Positions 19,539 to 28,051 of a stretch of 33,093 nt of DNA are shown here, one piece after another. The stretch is taken from positions 1-33,093 of the forward strand of contig NZ_JAQQWU010000024.1 of NCBI RefSeq assembly GCF_028610625.1, given 5' to 3'. Each line of letters starts with the position of its first letter. Positions within the stretch are counted from its first letter, which is position 1. The notes beneath the pieces are model-generated. The model ran no database searches and had not been told where the DNA came from. It saw only the letters and a program-made list of their open reading frames with translations. The position numbers and the translations under genes are program-made. Origin of the DNA: Guptibacillus spartinae. Lineage in GTDB: Bacteria > Bacillota > Bacilli > Bacillales > Guptibacillaceae.

Positions 19539-19575
19539 TTATTTTAATTTACTGGGTTTTGTCCCAGCCTCTATC

Positions 19576-20985
19576 TTATTTTTCAATTTTATCTCCGTCT
19601 TTTTCCCAGGCTGCAAAGCCACCACTATAGTTCAAAATATCCTTAAAACCAAGGGACTGCAGTAAACTTGTTCCAATCGCTGAACGCGTTCCTGATTGGC
19701 AGTGCACCACCACTGTTTTATCTTCTGGAATATCCTTCGCCTGATCTTCTAAATAGCCAAGCATGTGATGGTTAGCACCAGGAATATGACCGGCGTTCCA
19801 TTCATTTTCTTTTCGAATATCAACGACATAGACATCTTCTTTATCATACACATCTTTCAATTCTTCCGTTGTCACAAAGGAATAGCCTTCAAGATCATCC
19901 CATTGTGAGAGAAGCTCAGGACCAGCGTATGCTTTGATCCGATCAATGCCAATAGAATGTAAAGCTTTTACGATCTCTTCTTTTTGATCATCCTCTGCGA
20001 TAAGAAGCAAGTCGCGTTCATAGTTCAGCACCCAACCAGACCAGTTCGTAAATGCTTTATTGAATGGGAGGTTAATTGCTCCGTCGATGTGACCATCCGC
20101 AAAATCCTGTGCCGAACGGGTATCCACAATTGTCGTCTTCCCATTCGTTGCAAGTGCACGAACTTCATCAACGCTTTCAACCTTCTTGAGTTCTTCACCT
20201 GTTAAGACGTTTGGTCCTTCTTTATTCACTTTCTTCATCACAGCAAAATAAGTCGGAGCTTCAGGCTGTTCATTTAATAATTCTTTCACAAACGTCTCTT
20301 CTTTTTCTTCCTTCAATGCCCAGTTATTACGAAGTTCATAACCAACTGTTGACTGTGGAACGGCACCAAGTGACTTGCCACATGCGCTGCCAGCACCGTG
20401 ACCTGGCCAAACCGTGACATATTCCGGTAGTTCTTTAAATTTTTGTAGGGATTTGAACATTGCTTTCGCTCCCGTTTCAGCTGTACCAACCGCTCCTGCA
20501 GCTTTTTCAAGTAAATCTGGGCGACCAATGTCTCCTACGAAAACGAAATCTCCTGTAAATATTCCCATCGGTACCTCAGAGCCACCACCTCGATCTGTCA
20601 GTACAAACGAAATACTTTCTGGGGTATGCCCAGGGGTATGCATCACACGCAGCTCCACGTTACCTACATGAATGATCGAACCATCTGTTACAAGTTCCAC
20701 ATTTAAACCATCGAGATAACCATATTTCCAATCTTGATCTCCCTCATCGGATAAGTACAGCTTTACGTCATGCTTTTCAGCTAGCTGTCTTGCGCCTGAG
20801 ACAAAGTCAGCATGAATGTGTGTTTCAGCAGCTGCAGCTAAATGAAAGCCTTCCTTCTTCGCTGTTTCTAAATACGGTGTCACGTCTCGTGCTGGATCAA
20901 TTACAAGCGCTTCACCTGTTCGTTGACAGCCAATCATATAAGAATACTGTGCCAATTTTTCATCAAAAAACGTACGTAAATACAT
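19576..20985 (-). CDS. CstB-like persulfide dioxygenase/rhodanese fusion
   Basis: A 469-residue protein with an ETHE1-type metallo-beta-lactamase domain (about 1-240), a rhodanese-like domain lacking the active cysteine (about 265-365, loop LLLIAEDDQK) and a catalytic rhodanese domain (about 370-469, Cys429 in HCQSGTRSA). Iron ligands are visible in ETHIHAD (His56, His58, Asp60), HTPGHT and WPGHG. Cys20 and Cys202 correspond to cysteines that I recall in staphylococcal CstB. The same MBL-pseudorhodanese-rhodanese order suggests oxidation of low-molecular-weight persulfides to thiosulfate and sulfide detoxification. A CsoR/CstR-type operator sits in the promoter. AGGAGG lies six bases before ATG. 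The gene ends three bases from the IS. Confidence 0.88.
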   Translation of the reverse strand: MYLRTFFDEKLAQYSYMIGCQRTGEALVIDPARDVTPYLETAKKEGFHLAAAAETHIHADFVSGARQLAEKHDVKLYLSDEGDQDWKYGYLDGLNVELVTDGSIIHVGNVELRVMHTPGHTPESISFVLTDRGGGSEVPMGIFTGDFVFVGDIGRPDLLEKAAGAVGTAETGAKAMFKSLQKFKELPEYVTVWPGHGAGSACGKSLGAVPQSTVGYELRNNWALKEEKEETFVKELLNEQPEAPTYFAVMKKVNKEGPNVLTGEELKKVESVDEVRALATNGKTTIVDTRSAQDFADGHIDGAINLPFNKAFTNWSGWVLNYERDLLLIAEDDQKEEIVKALHSIGIDRIKAYAGPELLSQWDDLEGYSFVTTEELKDVYDKEDVYVVDIRKENEWNAGHIPGANHHMLGYLEDQAKDIPEDKTVVVHCQSGTRSAIGTSLLQSLGFKDILNYSGGFAAWEKDGDKIEK

Positions 20986-21017
20986 GTCATTATCCTCCTA
21001 GTAACAGTTTTTTTAAT

Positions 21018-21031
21018 TACCCCACGGGGTA
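21018..21031. promoter_or_regulatory. CsoR/CstR-type operator
   Basis: TACCCC-AC-GGGGTA is a perfect six-base inverted repeat with the C-tract/G-tract form of CsoR-family operators. It lies 33-46 bases upstream of the CstB-like start, just downstream of the -10, so a bound repressor would block the start of transcription. A persulfide-sensing CstR is the expected ligand by analogy; no such regulator gene is in the window. Confidence 0.75.
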
Positions 21032-21040
21032 TATAAACCC

Positions 21041-21069
21041 ATCATAAACCCTTTTTCATTTTTGAGCAA
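21041..21069 (-). promoter_or_regulatory. Promoter of the CstB-like gene
   Basis: On the minus strand, TTGCTC (21064-21069), a 17-base spacer, then TATGAT (21041-21046). The predicted start site falls beside the operator at 21018-21031. Confidence 0.65.
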
Positions 21070-21205
21070 CCCACATGCTTTTATTCCTGACATCAGAAGG
21101 AAACTTCTTTACACATGTTTGGAATTCCTTTAATCGGGAACGCACTATCTCAGTGTACTATTTACGAATAGAGCGATTTTCAAACAAACGATTCGGAGGT
21201 TTTTA

Positions 21206-21685
21206 ATGTTTACTTTAAGCGATATTCCAATGTTCTTCGTGAACTTTTTTATCATATTACCCATCATCACGCTCCTACACGAAGCAGGTCATGTTCTTGT
21301 AGCAAGAGTTTTTGGAGGCAAAATCAAATTCTGTATCGGTACTGGAAAGACCATTTTTCATATCGGTCCCCTTGAAGTGAAAAAGAAATACTTTATGGAA
21401 GGTTGGTGCCAATACGAGGATTTATCCTATAACAAAACATGGGCTCACGTCGCGATTTATGCAGCGGGTAGTTTATTTAACATTATCGTTATTCTCATTC
21501 TAAACGCATTAATTTATGCTGAAGTTCTTCCAGTTGATCTCTTTTTCTATCAATTTACTTACTTCTCGATTTATTTTATTTTCTTTTCTCTAATGCCTTA
21601 TCGAAATGATGCCGGTAAGCCGAGTGATGGCATGGCGATTATCGATGTTATTCGTTACGGAAAGGCTCAGGATCCAATCGACTAA
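21206..21685 (+). CDS. Small M50-type (site-2 protease-like) membrane protein
   Basis: A 159-residue protein with HEAGH at 25-29 (zinc ligands His25 and His29, catalytic Glu26) within the first hydrophobic helix. A second conserved segment, RNDAGKPSDG (133-142), supplies the probable third ligand Asp141 in the DG motif of the M50 family. Two more hydrophobic stretches lie at about 82-104 and 111-130. No PDZ or CBS domain is present, so this is a minimal intramembrane-type metallopeptidase or an inactive relative. CGGAGG lies about seven bases before ATG. It is monocistronic with its own terminator, and its substrate is unknown. Confidence 0.75.
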   Translation: MFTLSDIPMFFVNFFIILPIITLLHEAGHVLVARVFGGKIKFCIGTGKTIFHIGPLEVKKKYFMEGWCQYEDLSYNKTWAHVAIYAAGSLFNIIVILILNALIYAEVLPVDLFFYQFTYFSIYFIFFSLMPYRNDAGKPSDGMAIIDVIRYGKAQDPID

Positions 21686-21690
21686 AATAA

Positions 21691-21731
21691 TAAAGAATGG
21701 AGACCTTTCATCGCAAAGTGTCTCCTTTATT
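21691..21731 (+). terminator. Terminator of the M50-like gene
   Basis: GGAGAC / GTCTCC extended inward by CTTT / AAAG with one bulged T, followed by TTTATTAT; the outer A- and T-rich parts also pair in part. Confidence 0.7.
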
Positions 21732-21806
21732 ATGTCGAAAACGAATGTTTCATTAGCTAAGATTCAGGTAATAGGAAGAATAAACCAAAAATGAGGATGT
21801 GAAGAG

Positions 21807-22940
21807 ATGAAAGCTGTTACTTATCAAGGGAAAGAAAAAATGGTCGTAAAAGATGTAGAAGCTCCGTCGATTCAAGAACGTACGGATATGATTGTAAAAA
21901 TTACCGCTAGCGGAATTTGCGGTTCTGATCTCCATCTCTATCACGGCGGTATCGAACCTCAACAGGATTATATCGTGGGTCATGAGCCAATGGGAATCAT
22001 TGAAGAAGTTGGCCCGGATGTGAAAACCTTAAAAAAAGGGGATCGCGTTGTCATTCCGTTCAATATTGGTTGTGGAGAGTGCCACTATTGCAAAAACCAG
22101 ATGGAAAGTCAATGTGATGAATCGAACCCACATGGTGAAGTTGGAGGCTTATTTGGTTTCACTGAAATCAATGGTAACTACCCTGGTGGGCAAGCTGAAT
22201 ACTTGCGTGTCCCTTATGCGGATTTCACTTCATTTAAAGTCCCTGAATCAAGTACGTTGGATGATGAAAGTGTACTATTCCTTTCTGATGTAGTTCCTAC
22301 CGCCTATTGGAGTGTGGAACACAGCGGTGTGAAAGCTGGCGACACAGTGATTATCCTTGGAAGTGGACCGATTGGCTTGATGGCGCAAAAATTTGCCAAG
22401 CTTAAAGGAGCCAAACGTGTCATTGCTGTCGATCAAGTAGACCATCGTCTTGAGCACGGAAAGCGTACGAACCAGGTTGATACTTTTAATTTTAAACAGC
22501 ACGATGATATCGGTGCTTTATTATACGAAGAGACAAAAGGTGGCGCTGATGTGGTCATTGATTGTGTTGGGATGGATGGGACTGTTCCACCTAACGAATC
22601 ATTGGGATCTGAGTTTGATAATCAATTCGGAACGATCAGCCCTATTGTAACAGCATCCAAATCAGTTCGTAAGTTCGGTACCGTTCAATTAACAGGAGTT
22701 TACGGCACCGAAGCAAATCGTTTTCCACTTGGAGATTTCTTCACAAGAAACGTATCCTTAAAAATGGGACAGGCGCCTGTGATTCATCTCATGCAAAAGC
22801 TTTACGATATGATTGAAAATCAGGAATTTGACCCGAAAGACATTATCACTCATAGTATGTCGATTGAAGATGCTGCAAAAGGATATGAGATTTTCGATAA
22901 GAAAGAGGATGGAAATATTAAAGTCATTTTAAAACCTTAG
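21807..22940 (+). CDS. adhB: Zinc-dependent alcohol dehydrogenase, AdhB-like
   Basis: A 377-residue medium-chain dehydrogenase/reductase. The catalytic zinc is held by Cys38 (GICGSD) and His59-Glu60 (GHEPMG); four structural-zinc cysteines are at 89, 92, 95 and 103 (CGECHYC and SQC). The NAD-binding Rossmann motif GSGPIG is at 185-190. It closely resembles B. subtilis AdhB and the glutathione-independent formaldehyde dehydrogenase group, with an insertion containing GGLFGFTEINGNYPGGQAEY. The substrate is not fixed by sequence; a short alcohol or formaldehyde is plausible. ATG follows GATGTGAAGAG; a terminator closes the unit. Confidence 0.9.
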   Translation: MKAVTYQGKEKMVVKDVEAPSIQERTDMIVKITASGICGSDLHLYHGGIEPQQDYIVGHEPMGIIEEVGPDVKTLKKGDRVVIPFNIGCGECHYCKNQMESQCDESNPHGEVGGLFGFTEINGNYPGGQAEYLRVPYADFTSFKVPESSTLDDESVLFLSDVVPTAYWSVEHSGVKAGDTVIILGSGPIGLMAQKFAKLKGAKRVIAVDQVDHRLEHGKRTNQVDTFNFKQHDDIGALLYEETKGGADVVIDCVGMDGTVPPNESLGSEFDNQFGTISPIVTASKSVRKFGTVQLTGVYGTEANRFPLGDFFTRNVSLKMGQAPVIHLMQKLYDMIENQEFDPKDIITHSMSIEDAAKGYEIFDKKEDGNIKVILKP

Positions 22941-22946
22941 AATAAG

Positions 22947-22988
22947 ATGAGACCACATTCACTAAAAGAAGTGGTCTCATTCATTTTG
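22947..22988 (+). terminator. adhB terminator
   Basis: Perfect ten-base stem ATGAGACCAC / GTGGTCTCAT around a 14-base loop, then TCATTTT. Confidence 0.75.
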
Positions 22989-23085
22989 CCAACCCTAACA
23001 CAAAATTCCCAATTATTAGCATTACAATAGGTGAAATGGCCCTTTAGTTAACAGGATCTTCAATCTTTTTAGGACCTCTGCTTTA

Positions 23086-23114
23086 TTGTTAAGCTTTTCC
23101 AATAGGTTTAAAAT
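23086..23114 (+). promoter_or_regulatory. fatR-cyp102 promoter
   Basis: TTGTTA at 23086-23091, a 17-base spacer and TAAAAT at 23109-23114. The predicted start site falls at the edge of the operator at 23121. Confidence 0.65.
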
Positions 23115-23120
23115 TGAAAG

Positions 23121-23138
23121 GGAATGAATGTTCATTCC
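23121..23138. promoter_or_regulatory. FatR/Bm3R1-type operator 1
   Basis: GGAATGAATGTTCATTCC: perfect eight-base arms around a TG centre. It is nearly the same as the operator I recall for B. megaterium Bm3R1 (arms CGGAATGAA / TTCATTCCG). It overlaps the transcription start of the repressor gene. Confidence 0.8.
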
Positions 23139-23165
23139 GTATTTTTTTCAGAAAGGGGGATACTT

Positions 23166-23738
23166 ATGACGATACAAAATAAGCGGGAAAACATTATGAC
23201 AAGCGCTCTAGCCTTATTTGCCGAGCGAGGTTTTGATGCGACTACAGTACCAATGATTGCCACTTCAGCTAATGTTGGTGCTGGTACAATTTACCGTTAT
23301 TTTGAGAATAAAGAGGTCCTCGTTAACACCCTTTTTCAAGATTATGTTCGAACATTTACAAAGACGATTGAGGATCAATTTCCCTTTCAACAATCTGTTC
23401 GTCAGCAGTTTCATCATATATTTAAAGCGATGATTTTGTTTACAAACCAGAATGAACACGCACTCTACTTCATTAAAAAACATAGTGCTGCACATTTTCT
23501 GGATAGTCAAAGTCAGGAGGATTTCACTCAGCTGCTTAACCTATTGAGAAGCTTTTTTGATACTGGTAAAGAGCAATCAATTATTCGAAACCTACCTTCT
23601 GAGGCCCTGATCGCCATTCTTTATGGAGCATTTATAGAACTTCAGAATCTTGTAAGAGCCGGTGAACTTCAACCTGATCCTGAGCTTTTTACTGGTATTG
23701 AAAATAGCTTATGGGATTCCGTAAGATCACATTCGTGA
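23166..23738 (+). CDS. fatR: TetR-family repressor, FatR/Bm3R1-like
   Basis: A 190-residue TetR-family repressor. The helix-turn-helix is at about 25-46 (TVPMIATSANVGAGTIYRYF); the C-terminal part is the ligand domain, expected to bind fatty acids or acyl-CoA. It directly precedes the CYP102A gene, as in B. subtilis fatR-cypB and B. megaterium bm3R1-cyp102A1. The start at 23166 follows AGAAAGGGGG by seven bases; an in-frame upstream ATG at 23124 lies inside operator 1. Operators both before it and after it suggest autoregulation and additional control of the P450 gene; unsaturated or branched fatty acids are known inducers in the family. Confidence 0.92.
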   Translation: MTIQNKRENIMTSALALFAERGFDATTVPMIATSANVGAGTIYRYFENKEVLVNTLFQDYVRTFTKTIEDQFPFQQSVRQQFHHIFKAMILFTNQNEHALYFIKKHSAAHFLDSQSQEDFTQLLNLLRSFFDTGKEQSIIRNLPSEALIAILYGAFIELQNLVRAGELQPDPELFTGIENSLWDSVRSHS

Positions 23739-23766
23739 AGAGCATTCGTTCTTCATACTAGGAAAT

Positions 23767-23782
23767 GAATGAACGTTCATTC
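23767..23782. promoter_or_regulatory. FatR/Bm3R1-type operator 2
   Basis: GAATGAACGTTCATTC, a perfect 16-base palindrome continuing into CCG on the right, between fatR and the P450 gene. It shares the TTCATTCCG half site with operator 1 and has the AC/GT centre of the classic Bm3R1 site. No good promoter was seen beside it, so it may act as a roadblock or mark a weak internal promoter. Confidence 0.75.
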
Positions 23783-23811
23783 CGTTAATTTATAGATGAG
23801 GTGATTAAATC

Positions 23812-26800
23812 ATGACTACTAAGAAATCGTTCCCACAGCCAAAAACGTATGGACCTTTAGGAAACCTTCCTCTCATTGATAAAGAAAAACCAATTCAGTC
23901 TTTTATGAAGCTGGCAAAAGAACTTGGACCTATTTATCAATTCCAATTCCCTGGACGCACTAGTACGTTTGTTTCAAGTGCCTCCCTGGTAGCTGAAATA
24001 ACAAATGAAAAACGCTTCGACAAAAAAGTAGGACCAGTTCTTCAAAAAGTTCGAGCTTTTGGAGGAGATGGCTTATTTACAAGTGAAACGAACGAAAAAA
24101 ATTGGAAAAAAGCACACAACATCCTGCTTCCGAGTTTTAGTCAGCAAGCGATGAAAGGCTATCATAATAAAATGGTCGACCTTGCCACTCAGCTTATCCA
24201 GAAATGGGCTCGTCTTAATCCAGATGAAGAAATTGATGTTCCTGAAGATATGACGCGGTTGACCCTTGATACGATCGGGCTTTGTGGATTCGATTTTCGC
24301 TTTAATAGCTTTTACAGAGAAACCAACCATGAATTTGTTGATGCTATGGTACGAGCATTAGATGAAGCGATGAATCAATCCCAGCGTCTAGGGGTTCAAG
24401 ATAAACTGATGGTGCGCTCCAAAAAGCAATTTAAAGATGATATTAACTATATGTTCTCTCTAGTCGATGGCTTAATCGCAGACCGTAAGAAGAATGGTGA
24501 TCAAGGCGAGGATGATCTTTTAGCACATATGTTAAAAGGAAAAGATCCTGAAACGGGTGAACCGCTTGATGATGAAAATATCCGTTTCCAAATCATCACG
24601 TTCCTTATCGCTGGACATGAGACGACAAGTGGCTTACTTTCATTTACCCTTTACTACCTCATGAATAATCCAGATAAGCTCGCTAAAGCTCAAGAAGAGG
24701 TAGACCGTGTTGTGGGCGATGCGATTCCTGATTATAAGCAGGTAAAGCAGCTCAAATATGTTCGAATGATCCTAAATGAATCTCTTCGCCTATGGCCAAC
24801 TGCGCCTGCCTTCTCTCTCTATGCAAAGGAAGATACAACATTAAATGGAGAATACCAAGTCGAAAAAGGCGATGAGTTCACGCTCTTACTCCCAGAACTA
24901 CATCGTGATAAATCCATTTGGGGGGATAATGTGGAAGAGTTCGTACCTGAACGTTTTGAGGACCCGTCTTCTATCCCACAACACGCTTATAAGCCGTTCG
25001 GAAATGGACAGCGCGCATGTATTGGGCAACAATTCTCACTTCATGAAGCAACACTTGTCCTGGGTATGATTATTCAGCATTTTGACTTGATCGATCACTC
25101 GAACTATCAACTTGATGTGAAAGAAACATTAACGCTCAAACCTGATAATCTAAAAATGAAAGTGAAGCAACGAAAGGAATCGATTTCTTTTGTTGTTCCA
25201 GCTTCTGAATCTGATGAAAAAGAGAAAAAGGTAGCTCCTATAGCTATGGAAAATGCTCACGGTACTCCTCTTCTTGTCTTATATGGTTCAAATCTCGGAA
25301 CCGCAGAAGGAATTGCCCGTGACCTAGCTGAAACTGGTCGACAACAAGGCTTTCACTCTGAAGTTGCTCCTTTGAACAATTATGTGAATGAACTTCCTCA
25401 GGAGGGAGCTGTTTTGATTGTTTCGGCTTCTTATAATGGAAACCCTCCAGACAATGCAGACGAATTTGTACAGTGGCTAGATGAAATGGAAGATGGAGGA
25501 GTAAATGGTGTGCAGTATGCTGTCTTTGGTTGCGGTGATCGTAACTGGGCAAATACGTATCAGCGAATCCCTTCCTTCATTGACGATCAATTGTCTACAA
25601 AAGGTGCGAAGCGAATTGCAGAAACTGGATTCGGCGACGCTAGCGATGACTTTGAAGGCGATTATGAGAAATGGGAAGCAACGTTATGGCCAAATCTCGC
25701 AGAAGCGATGAATATCGAATTAAATGAAAACAACTCAGAAAACAGTGCCATTTCAATGAGCTTCGTAAGTGGTGTCAGTGATACACCTCTCGCTAGAACG
25801 CACCATGCTTTTACTGCGATTATTAATCGAAATGTTGAATTGCAGCATACAGAGAGTGGAAGAAGCACGCGACACATTGAATTGATGTTACCTGACGGTG
25901 TGACCTATCAAGAAGGTGATCACGTTGGCATCCTTCCGCAAAATAGTGATGAAATGGTCAATCGTGTTCTTGAACGCTTCTCATTAAACGGGCAGGATCA
26001 TGTGCTACTCACTGGCGACTCAGGTAAAGCAGCGCATCTTCCTACGGACAAACCAGTGAAACTTCAGGAGTTGCTTTCTTCTTATGTAGAGCTTCAAGAA
26101 CCTGCAACGCGTTCACAAATACGTGCACTAGCTGCACATACTGTATGCCCACCACATGTTGTGGAGCTCGAGCAGTTACTTGAAGACGACACCTATAAGA
26201 AGGAAGTCCTTGAAAAGCGCGTTACGATGCTAGAACTCGTTGAACACTATCTAGCCTGTGAGATTCCATTTGAGCGGTTCATCGCATTACTTCCGCCACT
26301 GAAGGCTCGCTACTACTCAATTTCAAGTTCTCCGCTTTATAAAGAACGAGAAGCAAGCATGACGGTTAGTGTCGTTCGTGACACTGCTTGGAATGGTAAG
26401 GGAGAATACAAGGGTGTTGCTTCGAACTACCTGGCAACGCGTGAATTTGGTGACAAAGTGGCCTGCTTTATCAATACGCCACAGTCCAACTTCCAGCTTC
26501 CGGAAGATTCTGAAACACCAATGGTCTTAATTGGACCAGGAACAGGTATTGCGCCATTTAGAGGTTTCATTCAAGCGCGTCGGGAATTAAGCAAACAAGG
26601 CAAAGATCTTGGTGCAGCTCACCTTTACTTCGGCTGTCGTAATCCTGAACATGATTATTTATATCAGGAAGAGCTTGAACAGGCTGAAAAAGATGGACTT
26701 GTTACCCTTCACACGGCCTTTTCACGTTGCCCTGGACAGAAAAAAACGTACGTCCAACATCTTGTATCTGAGAATGCGAAAGATGTCATCCCACTCCTTA

Positions 26801-26979
26801 AGGACGGTGGACGCTTATATGTTTGCGGTGACGGTAGTCATATGGCTCCTGAAGTAGAGCAAACGATCATCACTAGCTATCAATCGATGTATGAAACTAC
26901 TGAGCAAGAAGCCATTCAATGGCTAGAAGAACTTGAGCGAGACGGCCGGTATGCGAAAGACGTATGGGCTGGCGCTTAA
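23812..26979 (+). CDS. Self-sufficient fatty-acid hydroxylase, CYP102A (P450-reductase fusion)
   Basis: A 1055-residue cytosolic fusion of a cytochrome P450 and an NADPH-cytochrome P450 reductase that hydroxylates fatty acids near the omega end. P450 part: I-helix AGHETT at 267-272, ExxR at 323-326, heme loop [10 protein letters not shown] with Cys403. Linker about 460-485. FMN domain: [10 protein letters not shown] from 491. FAD domain: RYYSISS from 833. NADPH site: GPGTGIAP at 908-915; C-terminal aromatic Trp1052. Against P450 BM3, the carboxylate-binding Arg47 is kept (Arg49), Tyr51 is replaced by Phe53, and Phe87 is kept (Phe89). GATGAGGTG precedes ATG. It lies downstream of fatR and both operators. 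Confidence 0.97.
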   Translation: MTTKKSFPQPKTYGPLGNLPLIDKEKPIQSFMKLAKELGPIYQFQFPGRTSTFVSSASLVAEITNEKRFDKKVGPVLQKVRAFGGDGLFTSETNEKNWKKAHNILLPSFSQQAMKGYHNKMVDLATQLIQKWARLNPDEEIDVPEDMTRLTLDTIGLCGFDFRFNSFYRETNHEFVDAMVRALDEAMNQSQRLGVQDKLMVRSKKQFKDDINYMFSLVDGLIADRKKNGDQGEDDLLAHMLKGKDPETGEPLDDENIRFQIITFLIAGHETTSGLLSFTLYYLMNNPDKLAKAQEEVDRVVGDAIPDYKQVKQLKYVRMILNESLRLWPTAPAFSLYAKEDTTLNGEYQVEKGDEFTLLLPELHRDKSIWGDNVEEFVPERFEDPSSIPQHAYKPFGNGQRACIGQQFSLHEATLVLGMIIQHFDLIDHSNYQLDVKETLTLKPDNLKMKVKQRKESISFVVPASESDEKEKKVAPIAMENAHGTPLLVLYGSNLGTAEGIARDLAETGRQQGFHSEVAPLNNYVNELPQEGAVLIVSASYNGNPPDNADEFVQWLDEMEDGGVNGVQYAVFGCGDRNWANTYQRIPSFIDDQLSTKGAKRIAETGFGDASDDFEGDYEKWEATLWPNLAEAMNIELNENNSENSAISMSFVSGVSDTPLARTHHAFTAIINRNVELQHTESGRSTRHIELMLPDGVTYQEGDHVGILPQNSDEMVNRVLERFSLNGQDHVLLTGDSGKAAHLPTDKPVKLQELLSSYVELQEPATRSQIRALAAHTVCPPHVVELEQLLEDDTYKKEVLEKRVTMLELVEHYLACEIPFERFIALLPPLKARYYSISSSPLYKEREASMTVSVVRDTAWNGKGEYKGVASNYLATREFGDKVACFINTPQSNFQLPEDSETPMVLIGPGTGIAPFRGFIQARRELSKQGKDLGAAHLYFGCRNPEHDYLYQEELEQAEKDGLVTLHTAFSRCPGQKKTYVQHLVSENAKDVIPLLKDGGRLYVCGDGSHMAPEVEQTIITSYQSMYETTEQEAIQWLEELERDGRYAKDVWAGA

Positions 26980-26987
26980 AATACAGA

Positions 26988-27023
26988 AAACCAGCGCATC
27001 TATGCGGATGCGCTGGTTTTTTT
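26988..27023. terminator. Bidirectional terminator between the P450 gene and dhaM
   Basis: Perfect 13-base stem AAACCAGCGCATC / GATGCGCTGGTTT with a TATGCG loop and seven T on the plus strand; a short T run on the minus strand allows it to serve the convergent dhaM end as well. Confidence 0.88.
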
Positions 27024-27032
27024 CAATTTCTT

Positions 27033-27419
27033 TCACTGCACTTTCTTCGTATCTTTCGCCTGAACAGCTGACTCCACCACGTCATCTAGTGACTTGCCAA
27101 AACCTGCTTCCATCACCGCACTATAAGCGCCCTCAATGAACGGGGCATCAGCGATCTTGACGGAATGAGCATCCTCTATAAAATCGATCGCCATCTCTGC
27201 ATTCATGACAGAACTTCCGAAATCCACAAGAATAACGACGCCATCCCCATTGTCCGCTTTTTCAATAGCGGTTTGAATTTTCATGGCACTCGTTCCCATT
27301 TCACCTTCATCCGTTCCACCAGCATCGAGCACAGTGACTTTAGGCTGGGCTTCATCTAGCATCTTTTTCAAGCCCTTTGAAATATCAGGACTATGTGAGA
27401 CAAGGACAAGACCGACCAC
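27033..27419 (-). CDS. dhaM: Dihydroxyacetone kinase phosphotransfer subunit DhaM (EIIA-man type)
   Basis: Passes phosphate from HPr to ADP bound on DhaL. The 128-residue protein has only the mannose-type EIIA domain, with the phosphorylated His9 in LVSHSPDI and the following GGTDEGEMGTS loop; the HPr and EI-like extensions of E. coli DhaM are absent, as in other Gram-positive bacteria. The start is GTG at 27419, sharing one base with the dhaL stop (TAGTG), so translation is coupled. It is the last gene of dhaKLM. Confidence 0.93.
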   Translation of the reverse strand: MVGLVLVSHSPDISKGLKKMLDEAQPKVTVLDAGGTDEGEMGTSAMKIQTAIEKADNGDGVVILVDFGSSVMNAEMAIDFIEDAHSVKIADAPFIEGAYSAVMEAGFGKSLDDVVESAVQAKDTKKVQ

Positions 27420-28039
27420 TAAGCTTCACCATCCATTTCAAGTACTGACGCAAGGGATTCGATTAGATAATAGGAAGACTGAGCCCCTGCATCCTGTTTC
27501 CCTTTTGATTTTTCTTTATAGTAAGCCGCTCTCCCTTTCTTGGCTTCATACTCTTTTACATGCTCAAGCGCTTCCTTCGCCTTGTCGATCAATTGATCAG
27601 CTGTAAGTTCATTTCCCTTCTCTTCCATTATCTCAATCACTGGTTCAAGTAAGTCGATCATCGTCTTTTCTTCTCGCTCTGCCTTACCTCGTTTCTTCAT
27701 TCCCTCCACGCCAACACGGAGACCTGAAGAAAGGTCGCTAAGCTGAACCGTTGTTCCTTCTAACTGACTTCCAGCTTTCATAAAAAGCGTTCCGTAAAGC
27801 GGACCTGAAGCACCGCCTATTTTAGACAAAAGACTTGTTCCAACAGTTTTCAATACTTTCCCAGGTTCATCCGTCTCCTCAGGAAGCTGTTCGACAGCCG
27901 CCTTAAAGCCTCTTGTCATGTTCAGACCGTGGTCTCCATCACCAAGCGCCTGATCTAGATCAGTTAGTTGTTCTTTATGCGACTCTATCTTTTTAGCAGA
28001 CTCTTTAATCCATTGTCTAGCCATTTCTGCGGTAAACAT
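27419..28039 (-). CDS. dhaL: Dihydroxyacetone kinase ADP-binding subunit DhaL
   Basis: Holds ADP/ATP permanently and moves phosphate from DhaM to dihydroxyacetone on DhaK. The 206-residue helical-barrel protein has the Mg-ADP acids Asp29, Asp34 and Asp36 in LDQALGDGDHG, and the GGASGPLYG loop near 75-85. It lies twelve bases after dhaK, with a GGGGG Shine-Dalgarno between, and overlaps dhaM by one base. Confidence 0.95.
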   Translation of the reverse strand: MFTAEMARQWIKESAKKIESHKEQLTDLDQALGDGDHGLNMTRGFKAAVEQLPEETDEPGKVLKTVGTSLLSKIGGASGPLYGTLFMKAGSQLEGTTVQLSDLSSGLRVGVEGMKKRGKAEREEKTMIDLLEPVIEIMEEKGNELTADQLIDKAKEALEHVKEYEAKKGRAAYYKEKSKGKQDAGAQSSYYLIESLASVLEMDGEA

Positions 28040-28051
28040 ACTTTAACCCCC

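Larger units (their letters stand above)
17731..19572. mobile_element. IS1182-family insertion sequence, complete
   Basis: An 1842-base element bounded by inverted ends AGAGGCTGGGACA: left at 17731-17743, right copy in reverse at 19560-19572, with further partial matching inward (TAAC against AAAC). It contains one intact transposase on the minus strand. Strong hairpins lie just inside both ends (17763-17805 and 19497-19538). No clear direct target repeat is seen: left flank AAATGTT, right flank ATCTTAT. The ends stand five bases after the stop of the left gene and three bases before the stop of the convergent right gene. Confidence 0.88.

Noticed and set aside
23739-23811. Separate promoter for the P450 gene
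   Set aside because: No pair of -35 and -10 hexamers with acceptable spacing was found around operator 2.
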